Part shown: positions 40,301 through 45,828 of the stretch, piece after piece
Layout of the letters: each line of letters starts with the position of its first letter
Position numbering within the stretch: position 1 is the stretch's first letter
NCBI RefSeq assembly: GCF_050436995.1
Contig: NC_134776.1
Location: 16,843,001 to 16,907,000, forward strand
Length of the DNA: 64,000 nt
Source: Anticarsia gemmatalis
Lineage: Eukaryota > Arthropoda > Insecta > Lepidoptera > Erebidae
Direction: 5' to 3'
Program-made: the position numbers and the translations under genes
Notes under the pieces: generated by a model
What the model saw: only the letters and a program-made list of their open reading frames with translations
Told to the model about the DNA's origin: nothing
The model's database searches: none

Positions 40301-41470
40301 GTTGGTGTTGAATTAGATCCTGTCATTGATAATGTGCTTGAGAAAAACTTTATAAAATCAGGCTCTATAGAAAAGGTAATCGTAGGAGACAAAGAATGTG
40401 ACGTAATGCCTGGGTTTATGCTGTACATAACAACTAAACTTCCCAATCCCGCTTATTCACCAGAAATAAGTGCAAAGACATCTATTATAGACTTTACTGT
40501 TACTATGCAAGGTTTAGAAGATCAGTTATTAGGCAGGGTTATATTAATGGAGAAGTCAGACTTGGAAGAGGAAAGAGTAGCGCTATTTGAATCTGTCATG
40601 AAAAATCAAAGAAGCATGAAAGAGCTAGAAAGCAACTTGCTTTGTCGTCTAACGTCTTCCGAAGGTTCTCTTGTAGATGACGAGGCTCTAATTCAAGTCT
40701 TACAGATAACAAAGACAACTGCAGAAGAGGTAAACGAGAAACTAAAAGTAGCAGAAGTAACTGAAAAGAAAATAGTCAAAGCGCGAGAAGAGTTTCGAGC
40801 GGTGGCCGCGAGGGGATCAATATTGTACTTTTTGATTGTAGAAATGAGCAATGTTAATATTATGTACCAAAATTCCTTGAAACAGTTTTTAAATATTTTC
40901 GACAGCTCGATTACAAAATCTACAAAAAGTAACGTAACAGAAGAACGCATAAATATAATTTTGAAGTATTTGACGCATGAAGTTTGGGCGTTCACGTTAC
41001 GCAGCTTGTATGAGAGGCATAAAGCTTTATTCACACTTATGTTAGCCATGAAAATAGACTATCAACAGGGTTTGATGTCCCACGATGAATTCATGGCTTT
41101 TATCAAAGGTGGCGCCTCATTGGATTTAAACGCGGTAACTCCGAAACCATTCAGGTGGATCTTGGACATAACTTGGTTGAATCTGGTGGAAATCAGTAAA
41201 TTAAAGACGTTTAGCGACGTTCTCAGTAGGGTAAGTCATTATTTAAATATTGCAGTTTTTTGGTAAGTACTTCATTTTATTAATTTGTGTTTCCTATACA
41301 GATAACTTCGACTGAGAAAGAATGGCGGGTGTGGTACGAGAAAGCAAAACCGGAAGAGGAGCCATTTCCGAGCGGTTATCATGAAAGTCTAGATGTGTTT
41401 AGAAAACTTCTGCTCATACGATCATGGAGTCCCGATAGAACCCTGTCGCAAGCCAGAAAATATATTGTTG
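1198..41470 (+). CDS. DNAH5/DNAH8-like: Axonemal dynein heavy chain, gamma type (14-exon span, partial)
   Basis: Spliced gene for the motor part of an outer-arm axonemal dynein heavy chain, the ATPase that slides doublet microtubules in cilia and sperm flagella. The exons are 1198-1370, 1868-2023, 2952-3162, 3548-3742, 5310-5606, 5680-5798, 5891-6252, 6334-7320, 7446-7938, 33833-34475, 34674-35468, 39333-39581, 39662-41230 and 41302-41470. Phases agree at all 13 junctions, giving about 2,139 residues with no stop. Order: AAA1 (GPAGTGKT), AAA2 (GPPGAGKT), AAA3 (GEQGSAKT), AAA4 (GVGGSGKQ), stalk, AAA5. Family members run to about 4,500 residues, so the N-terminal tail and linker and the C-terminal AAA6 lie outside. 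The LTLANGDR motif in AAA2 and the overall wording favour the DNAH5/DNAH8 group; which of the two is unresolved. Introns are loaded with transposons, but every exon is intact. Confidence 0.95.
1411..1620 (+). repeat. tRNA-headed SINE, family 1, copy 1
   Basis: The head includes gtggtttaggtcgccacg and a B-box-like ggttcgattcc near 1470. It is followed by a body ending cttagtgcgggagttgta. The same head and body recur in reverse at 38782-38982 and diverged at 43724-43912. Lies in the dynein intron before exon 2. Confidence 0.7.
1868..2023 (+). CDS. DNAH5/DNAH8-like: Dynein exon 2: AAA1 P-loop (P1)
   Basis: Carries the main catalytic Walker A of dynein, GPAGTGKT at 1923-1946, followed by ETVKDMGK and the NCSDQMDYR block. 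The acceptor is ttttcag. The donor is gttcgt at 2024, a GT site with a poor consensus, but it is the only one that joins in frame to GLGRIYKGL in the next exon. Confidence 0.94.
2563..2634 (+). tRNA. tRNA-Cys (GCA)
   Basis: Folds as a full cloverleaf: D stem actc/gagt, anticodon stem ctcga/tcgag around loop ctgcaga (anticodon GCA, U33 present), T stem cccgg/ccggg with loop ttcaaac. The acceptor stem has six pairs plus one A-C mismatch at position 3. Boxes A and B are intact. A T5 run about 20 bases downstream could stop Pol III. Sits in the intron between dynein exons 2 and 3, same strand as the gene. The mismatch leaves some doubt that it is functional. Confidence 0.85.
2952..3162 (+). CDS. 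DNAH5/DNAH8-like: Dynein exon 3: AAA1 Walker B
   Basis: Encodes GLGRIYKGLAQSG, then WGCFDEFNRI, which holds the Walker B aspartate-glutamate pair, then VLSVAAQQ and GIFITM. Acceptor attgcag, donor gtgagt at 3163. Ends on a codon boundary just before the NPGYAGR block of the next exon. Confidence 0.95.
3548..3742 (+). CDS. DNAH5/DNAH8-like: Dynein exon 4: AAA1 sensor region
   Basis: Starts NPGYAGRKELPENLK and continues FRTVAMMVPD, RVKLASCGF and LYKLCEEQL, all strongly conserved in dynein AAA1. The length is exactly 65 codons. Acceptor ttgtag, donor gtgggt at 3743. Confidence 0.95.
4008..4080 (-). tRNA. tRNA-Arg (CCT)
   Basis: Reverse strand cloverleaf: acceptor gcccctg/caggggt (G-U at the end), D stem gcct/aggc, anticodon stem tcggc/gtcga around ctcctaa (anticodon CCT, U33), T stem acggg/cccgt with loop ttcgagt. 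A T7 run lies just downstream on this strand. All parts are intact, so it is likely a working gene. It lies antisense in the intron between dynein exons 4 and 5. Confidence 0.93.
4081..5309. other. Intron sequence, nothing firmly recognised
   Basis: AT-rich. The stretch 4620-5000, including aaaatggcggcc near 4919, has the look of an old dispersed repeat, but no termini, duplication or coding motif were found. Confidence 0.3.
5310..5606 (+). CDS. DNAH5/DNAH8-like: Dynein exon 5: AAA1 small domain to AAA2
   Basis: Begins VHYDFGLRNILSVLRTLG, followed by RVLRDMNLSKLIDEDEPLF and DLFPN, the linker from AAA1 into AAA2. It is 99 codons long. The true frame opens at 5310, upstream of the first internal Met. 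Acceptor ttttag, donor gtacat at 5607. Confidence 0.95.
5680..5798 (+). CDS. DNAH5/DNAH8-like: Dynein exon 6: AAA2 P-loop (P2)
   Basis: Encodes LYETQRVRHGIMTLG and the second Walker A, GPPGAGKT at 5722-5745, then NPHR. The last Arg codon is split two to one with the next exon. Acceptor ggttcag, donor gtcagt at 5799. Confidence 0.94.
5891..6252 (+). CDS. DNAH5/DNAH8-like: Dynein exon 7: AAA2 core
   Basis: Encodes EMRMNPKAIT, QMFGRLD, NDWTDGIFS, WLVLDGPVDSIWIENLNSV and the LTLANGDRL and NIDNASPATVSRNGMVY blocks. The ANGDR wording is typical of the DNAH5/DNAH8 outer-arm group. Acceptor ttttcag, donor gtatag at 6253. The last base starts a Val codon. Confidence 0.95.
6334..7320 (+). CDS. DNAH5/DNAH8-like: Dynein exon 8: AAA2 end to AAA3 P-loop (P3)
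   Basis: A 987-bp exon. It opens after the ttccag acceptor with VLRAWLKTRSP. It then carries an acidic insert (EEEKEKGEE near 6565), the third Walker A GEQGSAKT (6960-6983) and a Walker B-like VFIDDINLP near 7152-7178. It ends MGQPG at donor gtaagt (7321). Ala in place of the fifth-position Gly of the P-loop also occurs in related dyneins, so it is not damage. Confidence 0.95.
7446..7938 (+). CDS. DNAH5/DNAH8-like: Dynein exon 9: AAA3 lid
   Basis: Encodes GGRNDIPARLKRRFSIFN, LLPTPAKFHYVFSLRDLSR, WQGMVGT and LWKHECSRVFSDRF, the conserved second half of AAA3. Acceptor ttatag, donor gtaagt at 7939. The final Arg codon is split two to one; its last base is supplied 25.9 kb downstream at 33833. 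Confidence 0.95.
9014..10470 (+). repeat. Dispersed repeat family Y, copy 1
   Basis: Shares long blocks with 21592-22320 and 46624-47545, for example acgccatctattaaacatta at the start, aatcacgtgactttcagggc in the middle and ctacgacgtggccgtagcgc near the end. No coding motif was seen, so it is probably a non-autonomous DNA transposon. This copy is longer because a GC-rich element sits inside it (9574-9942). Confidence 0.65.
9574..9942. mobile_element. GC-rich MITE nested in repeat Y
   Basis: Begins agtgcttgttcacgttg and ends caacgtgaatgagcact, near-perfect terminal inverted repeats. Inside, words related to tgttcacgtt recur in both directions, with GCGGGCGCGG-type segments. The two other Y copies lack it at the matching place, so the insertion is visible by comparison. 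The target duplication is unclear. The superfamily was not recognised. Confidence 0.65.
10950..11060. repeat. aactggtatcgta subterminal repeats, left arm
   Basis: Several copies of a word related to gtaactggtatcgta occur in both directions over about 110 bp near the outer part of the arm. The mirror set is at 15842-15952 and a partial copy is at 46110-46200. Such clusters often bind transposase, but that role is inferred. Confidence 0.45.
11267..12166 (-). pseudogene. MULE transposase relic, left arm
   Basis: Read on the minus strand from 12166: ATAYTIHGYDGNTQTIIPLI followed by a stop within LLPD*RQNIYEIV, then GLVRLPKQYLASGL in a shifted frame, then NPTVAHLLDIL. These match the order of blocks in the MULE transposase domain (tIH....P...aLLp.K..Y, GL..LY, HP...LL). 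At least one stop and two frame changes break it. Mirror image of 14736-15635. Confidence 0.65.
12752..12822 (-). tRNA. tRNA-like sequence in MULE unit, left arm
   Basis: A 71-nt cloverleaf with acceptor gggggcg/tgccctc, D stem gctc/gagc, anticodon stem tccga/tcgga and T stem ctcgg/ccgag with loop ttcgaat. Perfect A box (tagctcagcgg) and B box (ggttcgaatcc). The anticodon loop is ccacgag, so position 33 is C rather than the near-universal U (anticodon would be ACG). Five copies exist in this window, all within the same repeat unit, so it is probably a mobile tRNA-derived sequence rather than a decoding tRNA. Confidence 0.55.
13117..13628. mobile_element. Element W inside the palindrome spacer
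   Basis: Bounded by inverted repeats: tagccaagagtttaacct at 13117 and aggttaaactcttggcta ending about 13628 (about 36 bp matched). A diverged second copy lies at 44145-44565. It shares the segment gagcccctggtatttcatat with the palindrome arms. Non-coding, about 512 bp, MITE-like. Confidence 0.6.
14080..14150 (+). tRNA. tRNA-like sequence in MULE unit, right arm
   Basis: Exact mirror of 12752-12822, on the same strand as the transposase relic of this arm. T5 and T6 runs 20-35 bases downstream could end Pol III transcription. C33 and repeat context argue against a normal tRNA gene. Confidence 0.55.
14736..15635 (+). pseudogene. MULE transposase relic, right arm
   Basis: Mirror of the left-arm copy, readable on the plus strand: MKYQGLIKMQ start at 14736, YTIHGYDG block, stop at 15012, continuation to 15199 in the same frame, then frames 15142-15414 and 15411-15635. 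It differs from the left arm by single substitutions (for example HTLPR against HTSPR on the opposite frame), showing that both arms decayed before or during duplication, or are kept alike by conversion. A further frame at 15945-16205 is open but unrecognised. Confidence 0.65.
16390..17289 (-). pseudogene. Mariner-type transposase split by Pif1-like fragment
   Basis: On the minus strand 17289-16950 reads YDNVTFMDEKIFVSDKDGH and CTFWGWMNSAEP, as in Tc1/mariner transposases around the first catalytic Asp. From about 16895 to 16665 it becomes VTFQGLRGYGNIERTMFP and ILCWAVTAHKLQGTAL, typical of Pif1-family helicases. From about 16675 to 16390, in another frame, RFENILQKLGENSVVVLDNA, PYHSR and IQEWL resume the transposase. 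A chimera or nested insertion; not a working gene. Confidence 0.7.
17410..17595 (-). pseudogene. Helitron helicase C-terminus relic
   Basis: The minus strand reads INKAQGQTLKVAGVNLEKN, then after a stop and frame change ACSRVSNPQNLYVLAKEG and KTKNVVYKNVLQ ending in a stop. This is the ordinary C-terminal end of Helitron RepHel helicases (motifs V and VI). The rest of RepHel was not found. Confidence 0.75.
17974..18538 (-). pseudogene. Pogo-type DDE transposase fragment
   Basis: The minus strand, open from about 18536, reads YIATDDPGRKKVLVRRSTKY, LPPYVVYKSQHVYDTW, SGWFDSITFNDWV and ILIGDNLSSHLS, the two-Asp core of the DDE_1 (pogo/Tigger-like) family. No upstream Met is seen, so the N-terminus is cut off at 18538, next to a 30-bp palindrome. 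After DNLSSH the usual LPPNxTHxxQPLD block is missing and KIVGVNKHSFNKIF follows, so there is an internal deletion. Confidence 0.75.
18533..18562. repeat. 30-bp perfect palindrome
   Basis: cctttgacacatcaa followed directly by its reverse complement. It lies exactly where the pogo-like fragment loses its frame, so it may mark a junction of two element ends. Confidence 0.7.
19037..19258 (-). mobile_element. Helitron 5' part, diverged
   Basis: The minus strand starts tctatactaatattataaa at 19258 and runs through gaagagtttgtttgtttgaa, the same start as the Helitrons at 36296, 42723 and 43074. The 3' hairpin and CTAG were not found, so the copy is truncated or joined to another element near 19037. 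Confidence 0.65.
19615..21214. mobile_element. Palindromic Tc1/mariner-type element
   Basis: Starts cagggtgtcccgaaactc and ends gagtttcgggacaccctg, flanked on both sides by TA, the target duplication of this superfamily. The inverted arms run about 720 bp inward, to about 20335 and 20490. Each arm carries a transposase C-terminal remnant reading RPRSPDLNPVDIFYWE (20134 on + and its mirror on -). A fold-back, non-autonomous element of 1.6 kb. Confidence 0.85.
20077..20283 (+). pseudogene. Transposase C-terminal remnant, left arm
   Basis: Encodes IVWRPRSPDLNPVDIFYWEC then VYSKSIENLSELRQKI, resembling the third-acidic-residue region of mariner/IS630 transposases in insects. The mirror copy lies on the minus strand at about 20540-20745. 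N-terminal parts are absent. Confidence 0.7.
21230..21400 (+). repeat. Helitron-like internal fragment
   Basis: Words gactgattgactgacctcg, atcaacgcacagcccagac and ggttgaaatttggcacgc belong to a repeat very common in moth genomes, usually inside non-autonomous Helitrons. No termini are visible here. Confidence 0.4.
21592..22320 (+). repeat. Dispersed repeat family Y, copy 2
   Basis: Collinear with 9014-10470 and 46624-47545 (acgccatctataaaacatta start; gacgtagccgtagcgcccgt near the end). Lacks the GC-rich insertion and an inner stretch. Confidence 0.65.
22837..25434. mobile_element. hAT element, decayed
   Basis: Begins cagtgttgggcaaaat and ends attaatgcccaacactg, hAT-like inverted termini with subterminal AATTAATTGT-type words. 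Flanking 8-mers (ctgtagag, ccacgcaa) do not match, so the insertion is old or one end is not the original. A transposase trace lies inside at 24990-25200. Confidence 0.65.
24990..25200 (-). pseudogene. hAT transposase dimerisation-domain trace
   Basis: The minus strand reads YPEIKAVCIKLNTPLPSSAS then AERLFSFATMTN, the C-terminal dimerisation motif of hAT transposases. It is nearly the same block as at 59631-60041. Frames are broken on both sides. Confidence 0.65.
25435..26349. other. Intron sequence, nothing recognised
   Basis: No coding motif, RNA gene or clear repeat end seen. Confidence 0.3.
26350..26539. repeat. Perfect 85-bp-arm hairpin
   Basis: Arms 26350-26434 and 26455-26539 are exact reverse complements (p pairs with 52889-p). 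The 20-base middle has its own short stem tcccag/ctggga. The arms are GC-rich at the tip (cgtttcggcgcaggttgcac). It is probably a fold-back repeat or retroelement debris; it would also make a long double-stranded RNA if transcribed with the intron. Confidence 0.85.
27270..27590 (+). repeat. Tandem repeat, about 105-bp period
   Basis: The word ggcttctttcaatcgatttta recurs near 27300, 27410 and 27518, each preceded about 20 bases earlier by another ggcttctttca. About three diverged units. Confidence 0.6.
28046..28230 (+). mobile_element. Helitron-like 5' end and stem-loop tail
   Basis: Begins tcctactaatattataaacg, a common moth Helitron start, runs through a tgtatgtacgtatg microsatellite-like stretch, and ends near agggtcccgttttaccc...ggaaccct, a stem-loop often found in such elements. 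Probably a composite of truncated pieces. Confidence 0.45.
28699..28790 (-). repeat. RTE-type retrotransposon 3' end, fragment
   Basis: The minus strand contains gggaggagacccttgccct then gctgtgggacagtaatggg and an A-rich tail. It aligns with the last codons (GEAFAQQWD-like) of the RTE end at 62742-62978. Very short and truncated. Confidence 0.5.
28791..30479. other. Intron sequence, little recognised
   Basis: A short match (gttgaccactaaccatacaa near 29293) to the tail of the 5S-headed SINE at 48480-48710 is the only repeat noted. The two overlapping short frames at 29541-29788 have no known motif. Confidence 0.3.
30480..30610 (-). pseudogene. Non-LTR retrotransposon C-terminal relic
   Basis: Contains the same block as the better copy at 47661-47894 (minus strand: tgtcatccaacgtggtaatg, reading roughly IQRGNAA after frame changes). 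Heavily decayed. Confidence 0.4.
30726..30777. repeat. Short hairpin, 21-bp arms
   Basis: cactacgcaccgtgcctgg and its reverse complement with one mismatch, around an 10-base loop. It has the size of a small-RNA precursor stem but no known match; it may be chance or a MITE remnant. Confidence 0.5.
31345..31602 (-). repeat. tRNA-headed SINE, family 2, copy 1
   Basis: The minus strand starts with a tRNA-like head (tggcgcagtggtttaagcgg, B box gggttcgaatccc). The plus-strand body includes actcacacacggtcatttga. Nearly identical to 62170-62419, so recently active. The tRNA part has no proper anticodon arm. Confidence 0.75.
31615..33832. other. Intron sequence, nothing firmly recognised
   Basis: AT-rich, with a 23-bp perfect inverted repeat at 32155-32213. 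No coding motif or element termini seen up to the exon-10 acceptor. Confidence 0.3.
32155..32213. repeat. 23-bp-arm perfect hairpin
   Basis: gttgctacgtatatgttgct at 32155 is mirrored exactly by agcaacatatacgtagcaac ending at 32213, with a 13-base loop. Confidence 0.7.
33833..34475 (+). CDS. DNAH5/DNAH8-like: Dynein exon 10: AAA4 P-loop (P4)
   Basis: Starts with an acidic spacer (TGEEGEDTD) then YEPVFDY, VKISRVIRHPRGN and the fourth Walker A GVGGSGKQ at 34071-34094, where Gln replaces Thr as is usual in axonemal dyneins. FIFTDLDIKEEGFLEYLN and LHVVLCFSP follow. Acceptor attacag, donor gtaagt at 34476. The phase matches exon 9 exactly. Confidence 0.95.
34674..35468 (+). CDS. DNAH5/DNAH8-like: Dynein exon 11: AAA4 end, stalk helix 1, start of MTBD
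   Basis: Encodes EAFRYRAMRFPALISGCTID, then a long charged heptad region (about 34990-35300, stalk CC1), then PAHIATVRKLGRPPHLIMR and CPKPSWAESLK of the microtubule-binding domain. It is 265 codons. The acceptor is ttacag. The donor is GC, reading aag|gcaagt at 35469, and no in-frame GT donor gives the conserved SLK-MMAS join. Confidence 0.93.
35770..37801 (-). pseudogene. piggyBac-type transposase, decayed, split by a Helitron
   Basis: Minus-strand order: 37801-37547 acidic N-terminus; 37500-37330 FPITDQTTIVDIFYKM and ICTETNRYA; 37030-36690 LWKFHIYV and ATAKIVYDLVEPLLHRGHTL; 36603-36334 KPSAVLNYNKSMGKVDRKDQ; 36330-36297 KVFRRLFNTA; then, after the Helitron, IFNTFIIFKSANKSISH and FRTTL at 36039-35950, and a Cys-bearing C-terminus to about 35770. 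These are the piggyBac blocks in the right order with frame changes between. About 37100-37320 is non-matching. Ends with TTAA were not identified. Confidence 0.8.
36040..36296 (-). mobile_element. Non-autonomous Helitron inside piggyBac
   Basis: The minus strand starts tctatactaatattataaag and ends with hairpin cgcaa-gcgaag-ttgcg (here ccgcaagcgaagttgcg) about 10 bases before CTAG. Flanks are A on one side and T on the other (A^T target, no duplication). 257 bp. Same family as 42453-42723 and 42821-43074. Confidence 0.88.
38040..38188 (+). mobile_element. Helitron 3' end, second type
   Basis: Ends tcagctag before T, with an imperfect hairpin ggcata-acaacg-tttgcc about 12 bases upstream. The 5' end was not located; the start given is approximate. 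Confidence 0.5.
38782..38982 (-). repeat. tRNA-headed SINE, family 1, copy 2
   Basis: Reverse complement of the 1411-1620 copy: tacaactcccgcactaa tail and tgggaatcgaacccacgatc B-box side, ending at the head near 38982. Confidence 0.7.
39333..39581 (+). CDS. DNAH5/DNAH8-like: Dynein exon 12: microtubule-binding domain
   Basis: Encodes MMASTTFLLQLQNYPKD, EMEDYNMDTAKRVCGDVAG, then SVNKEVLPLKANL: the distal half of the stalk-tip domain and the start of the returning helix. It is 83 codons. Acceptor ttttcag, donor gtttgt at 39582. Confidence 0.93.
39662..41230 (+). CDS. DNAH5/DNAH8-like: Dynein exon 13: stalk helix 2, AAA5
   Basis: The largest exon here (523 codons). The first 80 or so residues are the returning stalk coiled coil (AMDDLASAERQLEER, LRKVKEQYESA). 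GPYNQEFR and the AAA5 blocks NALIVTKSSSYPLLVDPQSQ and FMLYITTKLPNPAYSPEIS follow, then a second coiled region. The Val start at 39662 is the splice-defined start. Acceptor tttgtag, donor gtaagt at 41231. Confidence 0.95.
41302..41470 (+). CDS. DNAH5/DNAH8-like: Dynein exon 14: approach to AAA6 (last seen)
   Basis: Encodes ITSTEKEWRVWYEKAKPEEE, then FPSGYHESLDVFRKLLLIRSW and a C-terminal QARKYIVG, the segment that leads into AAA6. Acceptor tatacag, donor gtaagt at 41471. The exon ends one base into a codon. The following exon, expected to hold an SMGSDP-type motif, was not found before 64000. Confidence 0.93.
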
Positions 41471-42452
41471 GTAAGTCTTTTTTTAAATATTTAATTAATG
41501 TGATCTATGAGTGTGTCCAGCGAATTGTTTTCCAGGACATAGAAATAAGTATAATGATTGAATGTGTATTAAGTATAGAGATGGCGTTTTCATAATTTTA
41601 TGAAGAAAAAATTACATCTGATGCTCGTGTCATTATTTCAAGCGTTTTATCAAGATTAGGTGTCAGCTGAATCGTCGTCAACATCTTACCGTGGCAAAAT
41701 GTCATCTCCTAAGCACAACCGCATCTTTCATCAAAAAACAGCGCCATTTTTCATTTCAAAAATAAGGAAAGACGAAATGTCTTTTTTAGTTTAATTTCGC
41801 TAGTTAGTTAAGTTAGTTATTTTAAATACCCACTTATTTTATTAAATATTTCATTTTCCCTGTGCTGTTATGATAATTAAGCAACATTTTATCAAGCCTG
41901 ACAATATTTGTTGGCAAAATAGGTTATCCGCATTTGCCTAAGTTTCGCGTTGAACAGATTTTACGAACCAAAAAAATCGAAGCAGATTAAGTATACGTGT
42001 GTACGTGAGTGCTGGTCTTCATGTGTGTGTTGGTTTTCATTTAGTTACCACCCCCGAGTAAAAGAGAGGGAGAATATCAATCGACGTTTCCCGACTCCCT
42101 CTCACAAATACACGAGCCGCGAATTTGTGTGAAGTTGGCGTTTAGCTAATCCGTAGTACCAGAGGAGCATAACATTTAGAATATGTTCGTCTAGACTGTT
42201 TATGCGTGTTTATATGATATTTCTCTAGGTCACTAGGCTAGAAATTGAAGGTTGATGTTGAACTTGTCGTAGGTGTCGTTTGTGGAACCAGCTATGATTG
42301 TAGAAATGAAAGAAATAAAATATGTATCTTCGCTTTACTTTGTTATTTTTTTTTAGTTATCTTCTGTAATATAAAAATGAATCGCTAAGTGTGTTGCTTA
42401 GCGCAAATCTCGAGACCAGCTGAACCGATTGCGCTATTATTTTTATTGTATA

Positions 42453-42723
42453 CTAGCTGACCCGCGCAACTTCGCTTGCGTTACATAAGCGTTAAAAATT
42501 TTCCCCATTTTTGTAACATTTTTCACTGGTACTCTGCTCCTAATGGTAGTAGCGTGATGATATATAGCCTATAACCTTCCTCGATAAATGGACTATCTAA
42601 CACTGAAAGAATTTTTAAAATCGGACCAGTAGTTCCTGAGGTTAGCGCGTTCAAACAAACAAACAAACAAACAAACAATCAAACAAACAAACAAACTCTT
42701 CAGCTTTATAATATTAGTATAGA
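42453..42723 (-). mobile_element. Non-autonomous Helitron, copy 2
   Basis: The minus strand runs from tctatactaatattataaag to the cgcaa/ttgcg hairpin and CTAG, with A and T flanks. 271 bp with an expanded gtttgttt run. Sits just after another Helitron-like fragment (42365-42450, atgaatcgctaagtgtgttg). Confidence 0.88.
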
Positions 42724-42820
42724 TTCCATGTGTGCAAGTATAGATTTTATGGAGAGAATAAATTTAACATTGCCTGAATAAGTCTAGTAGCAACACTTTT
42801 CTATATTCTCATATAAAAGA

Positions 42821-43074
42821 CTAGCTGACTGGCGCAACTTCGCTTGCGTCACATAAGAGAGAATGGGTCAAAATTTTACCCGTTTTTGTAACATTTTTTA
42901 CTGCTGCTCTGCTCCTATTGGTCGTAGCGTGATGATATATAGCCGAAAGCCTTCCTCGATAAATGGGCTATCTAACTATGAAAGAATTTTTCAAATCGGA
43001 CCAGTAGTTCCTGAGATTAGCGCGTTCAAACAAACAAACAAACAAACTCTTCAGCTTTATAATATTAGTATAGA
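42821..43074 (-). mobile_element. Non-autonomous Helitron, copy 3
   Basis: Same termini, hairpin and A/T flanks as the others; 254 bp. Lies 97 bp from copy 2 in the same direction. Confidence 0.88.
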
Positions 43075-43723
43075 TTCGTAATAGTACTCTTACTCTACTT
43101 TATGATAAGATATTAAAGTCAATTTAGAACTTTAATACCTTATCATAAACTTTAAGTGTTAGCGGGCGGGTTCCTGGATGACAAAACAATTGTGTGACGT
43201 TAGCAGGCGTTTGGTGAGTCATTGTTTTGTTTTATTTTTGGGAGGAAGAAGAATAATAAACTGTGTGTGATCCGGTAAACTTCGTTTCACTGACATTTAC
43301 ATGCCTATATTATTCTAAGCAATAAGTACATATATGTAATCTACATTAAATTCAACACGGTTACTGTTACACACTTCATAAATAAATCCTTCCTGATTAC
43401 TCTTTATTTCTTTAAAGCCTTATTTTCGGGTCATAGTGAAGTGTTTCTCGTTTTACAATTAAAGGAATATTGTGTCGACAAAGTCGCACTATAACATTGC
43501 TTCGTGCTTGCTGTTGTTAAATGTGGTTTTCTCGTTTTATTCAAATCCTATCATTCATTATTATTTACTATGGAACGTAATTTAGCCATATTGATACGAA
43601 TGTTATCATTATTTGACTTGATGATCTAAGTTAGGACCTGTTCTCGTTTGCATTTAAAATAATACCGATAAAATAAAGTTAAGCTCTGTCACAGTGATGA
43701 ACTGATCGTAGATTTTATTAATT

Positions 43724-43912
43724 GACGGTGTACGTGGCGCAGTGGTTAAGGTTGTGATCACGCCACTACCGATGTATCGAGAGGTCGATTCCCACACGAA
43801 AGAAATATTTGTGATCCACAGATGTGTCGGTTCTGGTTGTACTTCCTGTTCGTTGTTTGTATGTTTGCGACTCAAGTGCAATTCTTAGTGCGGGAAGCCT
43901 TTCCTTAAAAAC
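43724..43912 (+). repeat. tRNA-headed SINE, family 1, copy 3
   Basis: Head gtacgtggcgcagtggttaa and aggtcgattcccac, body gtgatccacagatgtgtcgg, end cttagtgcgggaagcc. Diverged from copies 1 and 2. Confidence 0.65.
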
Positions 43913-44538
43913 GAAAAAAAAACTTAACATTTTAAATTTGTTTTATTATTTATTTAATTTGTTATATAATCCAACAAAACAAACTAAAATTATTGAAAAA
44001 ACATCTCTGTTGAATGTCTTTTTTTTCTAATGGTTGCTCTATAATATTGGTCAATGTATTCGACAATGTTGTCGTCAAGACATTAGGCAAGAATTTGTTA
44101 AGGTGCTTGTGTTCATAGGTTGGATAGACGTTTAGTAACCTTCATCTTGCCTACATTGGCAAATCATTAGCCGAGATTTTGTAAAAATATAATTTTCGTT
44201 TACATTTCTGGCACCTATTGTTTATTTGTCTTAGTAGATTATAGTTTCAGTGGGCTTGTATGAATATAGTCAAAAAATAATTAATAATTTATAGTTATAT
44301 TTGGAGTGCATCAAATGCATAAGTCGTGTAAACCCATCTTAATTTCCTGCCTGTCATACTTAATGCAGACTTTTCTTGTTTATTTTAGTAACATGGTTTT
44401 AAAATACGATCTATTGATTTCTCCCTCCCGTCGCCTCGTGAAACTAAAACACACACACAAATACACAGACGAAGCAACAGGTGATTGAGCGAACGTACGC
44501 AAACTCATCCTGCATTTTTATGAGCCCCTGGTATTTCA

Positions 44539-44592
44539 TATCGGTGCGATTAACTTCACTGTGCTGGCACAGTGAAGTTAATCGCACCGATA
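44539..44592. repeat. 54-bp perfect palindrome
   Basis: Arms of 26 bases (tatcggtgcgattaacttca... and its exact reverse complement) around a 2-base centre at 44565-44566. Marks the point where the W segment flips into the arm segment. Confidence 0.8.
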
Positions 44593-45205
44593 AGAATGAT
44601 ATCGCGCTAAATCAGATTTGACACTGGTAGGTTTTATTACAAAAATGTAAGAAAGTTTAACAGTCATTAAAAAACAAACATTAGGTGTAAATAATTATTT
44701 TTAATTCTAATTCAGTCCTAGTTTTTTTAAGTTATATATGTAAATAAAAATGAATCACTGAAATATATGTACGCGCATAACTTTACAACAACTAAACTAA
44801 ATCGAAAAAAATTTTTTTTAATGTGTTTGTAACTGTTGGGACAACGATTTTATGGGATCAAAATTCCCATGCAAATGGAAACAATGTTGTAAAATTGTGC
44901 GATGCCCGGACGAAGTAGGGCCAGTTCGCTAGTACCAAATATAAAAATGTTCTGATTAATACAAACCACTTTGCAGAAAGCAAGCACATTACTTTAGTCA
45001 AACCAATACCTTATGGTAGTTTTTTATTTTTTTTAATAATGCTATATTGTATATATTATTCTTTTAAAACTTTAAAAAAAATGTAATCTCTGTACATGTT
45101 GAACCAAAATAACTCAATTCTATCAAATTTTGTGTAATATTGCAAATACAATCTTAAAATATATTCACAAAAAACTCAAAAAGGCGGCTAAGTCGGATAA
45201 TGAAG

Positions 45206-45276
45206 TGAGGGCACTCGGATTGGAACCGAGGTCTTCCGACTCGTGGTCGGTTGCTCTACCGCTGAGCTACACCCCC
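45206..45276 (-). pseudogene. tRNA-like copy 3, damaged
   Basis: Same 71-nt sequence as 12752-12822 but with a changed B box (ggttccaat), an altered acceptor base and a changed anticodon-stem base (accga). Confidence 0.55.
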
Positions 45277-45828
45277 GCTACGAATGTCATGCGAAATAAT
45301 GAAACCCTTTACGCGGCAGACAGTGATCGTTTTGAGACGGCTCATTCAGAATTGTTATCTCTGATTGCTATCCGAGATGTTAAATTAAAACCATGTAATA
45401 GTTTAAACAAAGACCGCCTGTATTCTACCTCGCCGTCTCGAAATTTAACAAATCTTGTTGAATTCAAAAGACAGTTTTTAAAATAATATGATCTATAATG
45501 AAACAATTATTTGCTTTCCTTACCCCGTGTGTGTCAAACACCTTTAGATTATACCTATTAAGAGTGAGAGATTTGATTATTACCTATAGCTGACATTTAT
45601 GTATAATAAAATGTGGCCATCATAAGACTCCTGACAATATTTTCTTCGTCACACTTACGCCTTATGGTCTATGACTTAACAAATGCTATATTGTATATTC
45701 TTGTAAAATCTTTAAAAAAATGTAATCTCTGTACATGATGAGCCAAAATAATTCTTTAAAATGTTGTGTAATATTGCAAAAACAATCTTATGTTATAAAA
45801 AACTCAAAAAGACTACACCTCAGTGGCA

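Noticed and set aside
45130..45486. 118-residue ORF on + (also 49812-50018 and 45735-45977)
   Set aside because: The LEPRSSDSWS-type text is the antisense reading of the tRNA-like unit, a repeat, not a protein gene.
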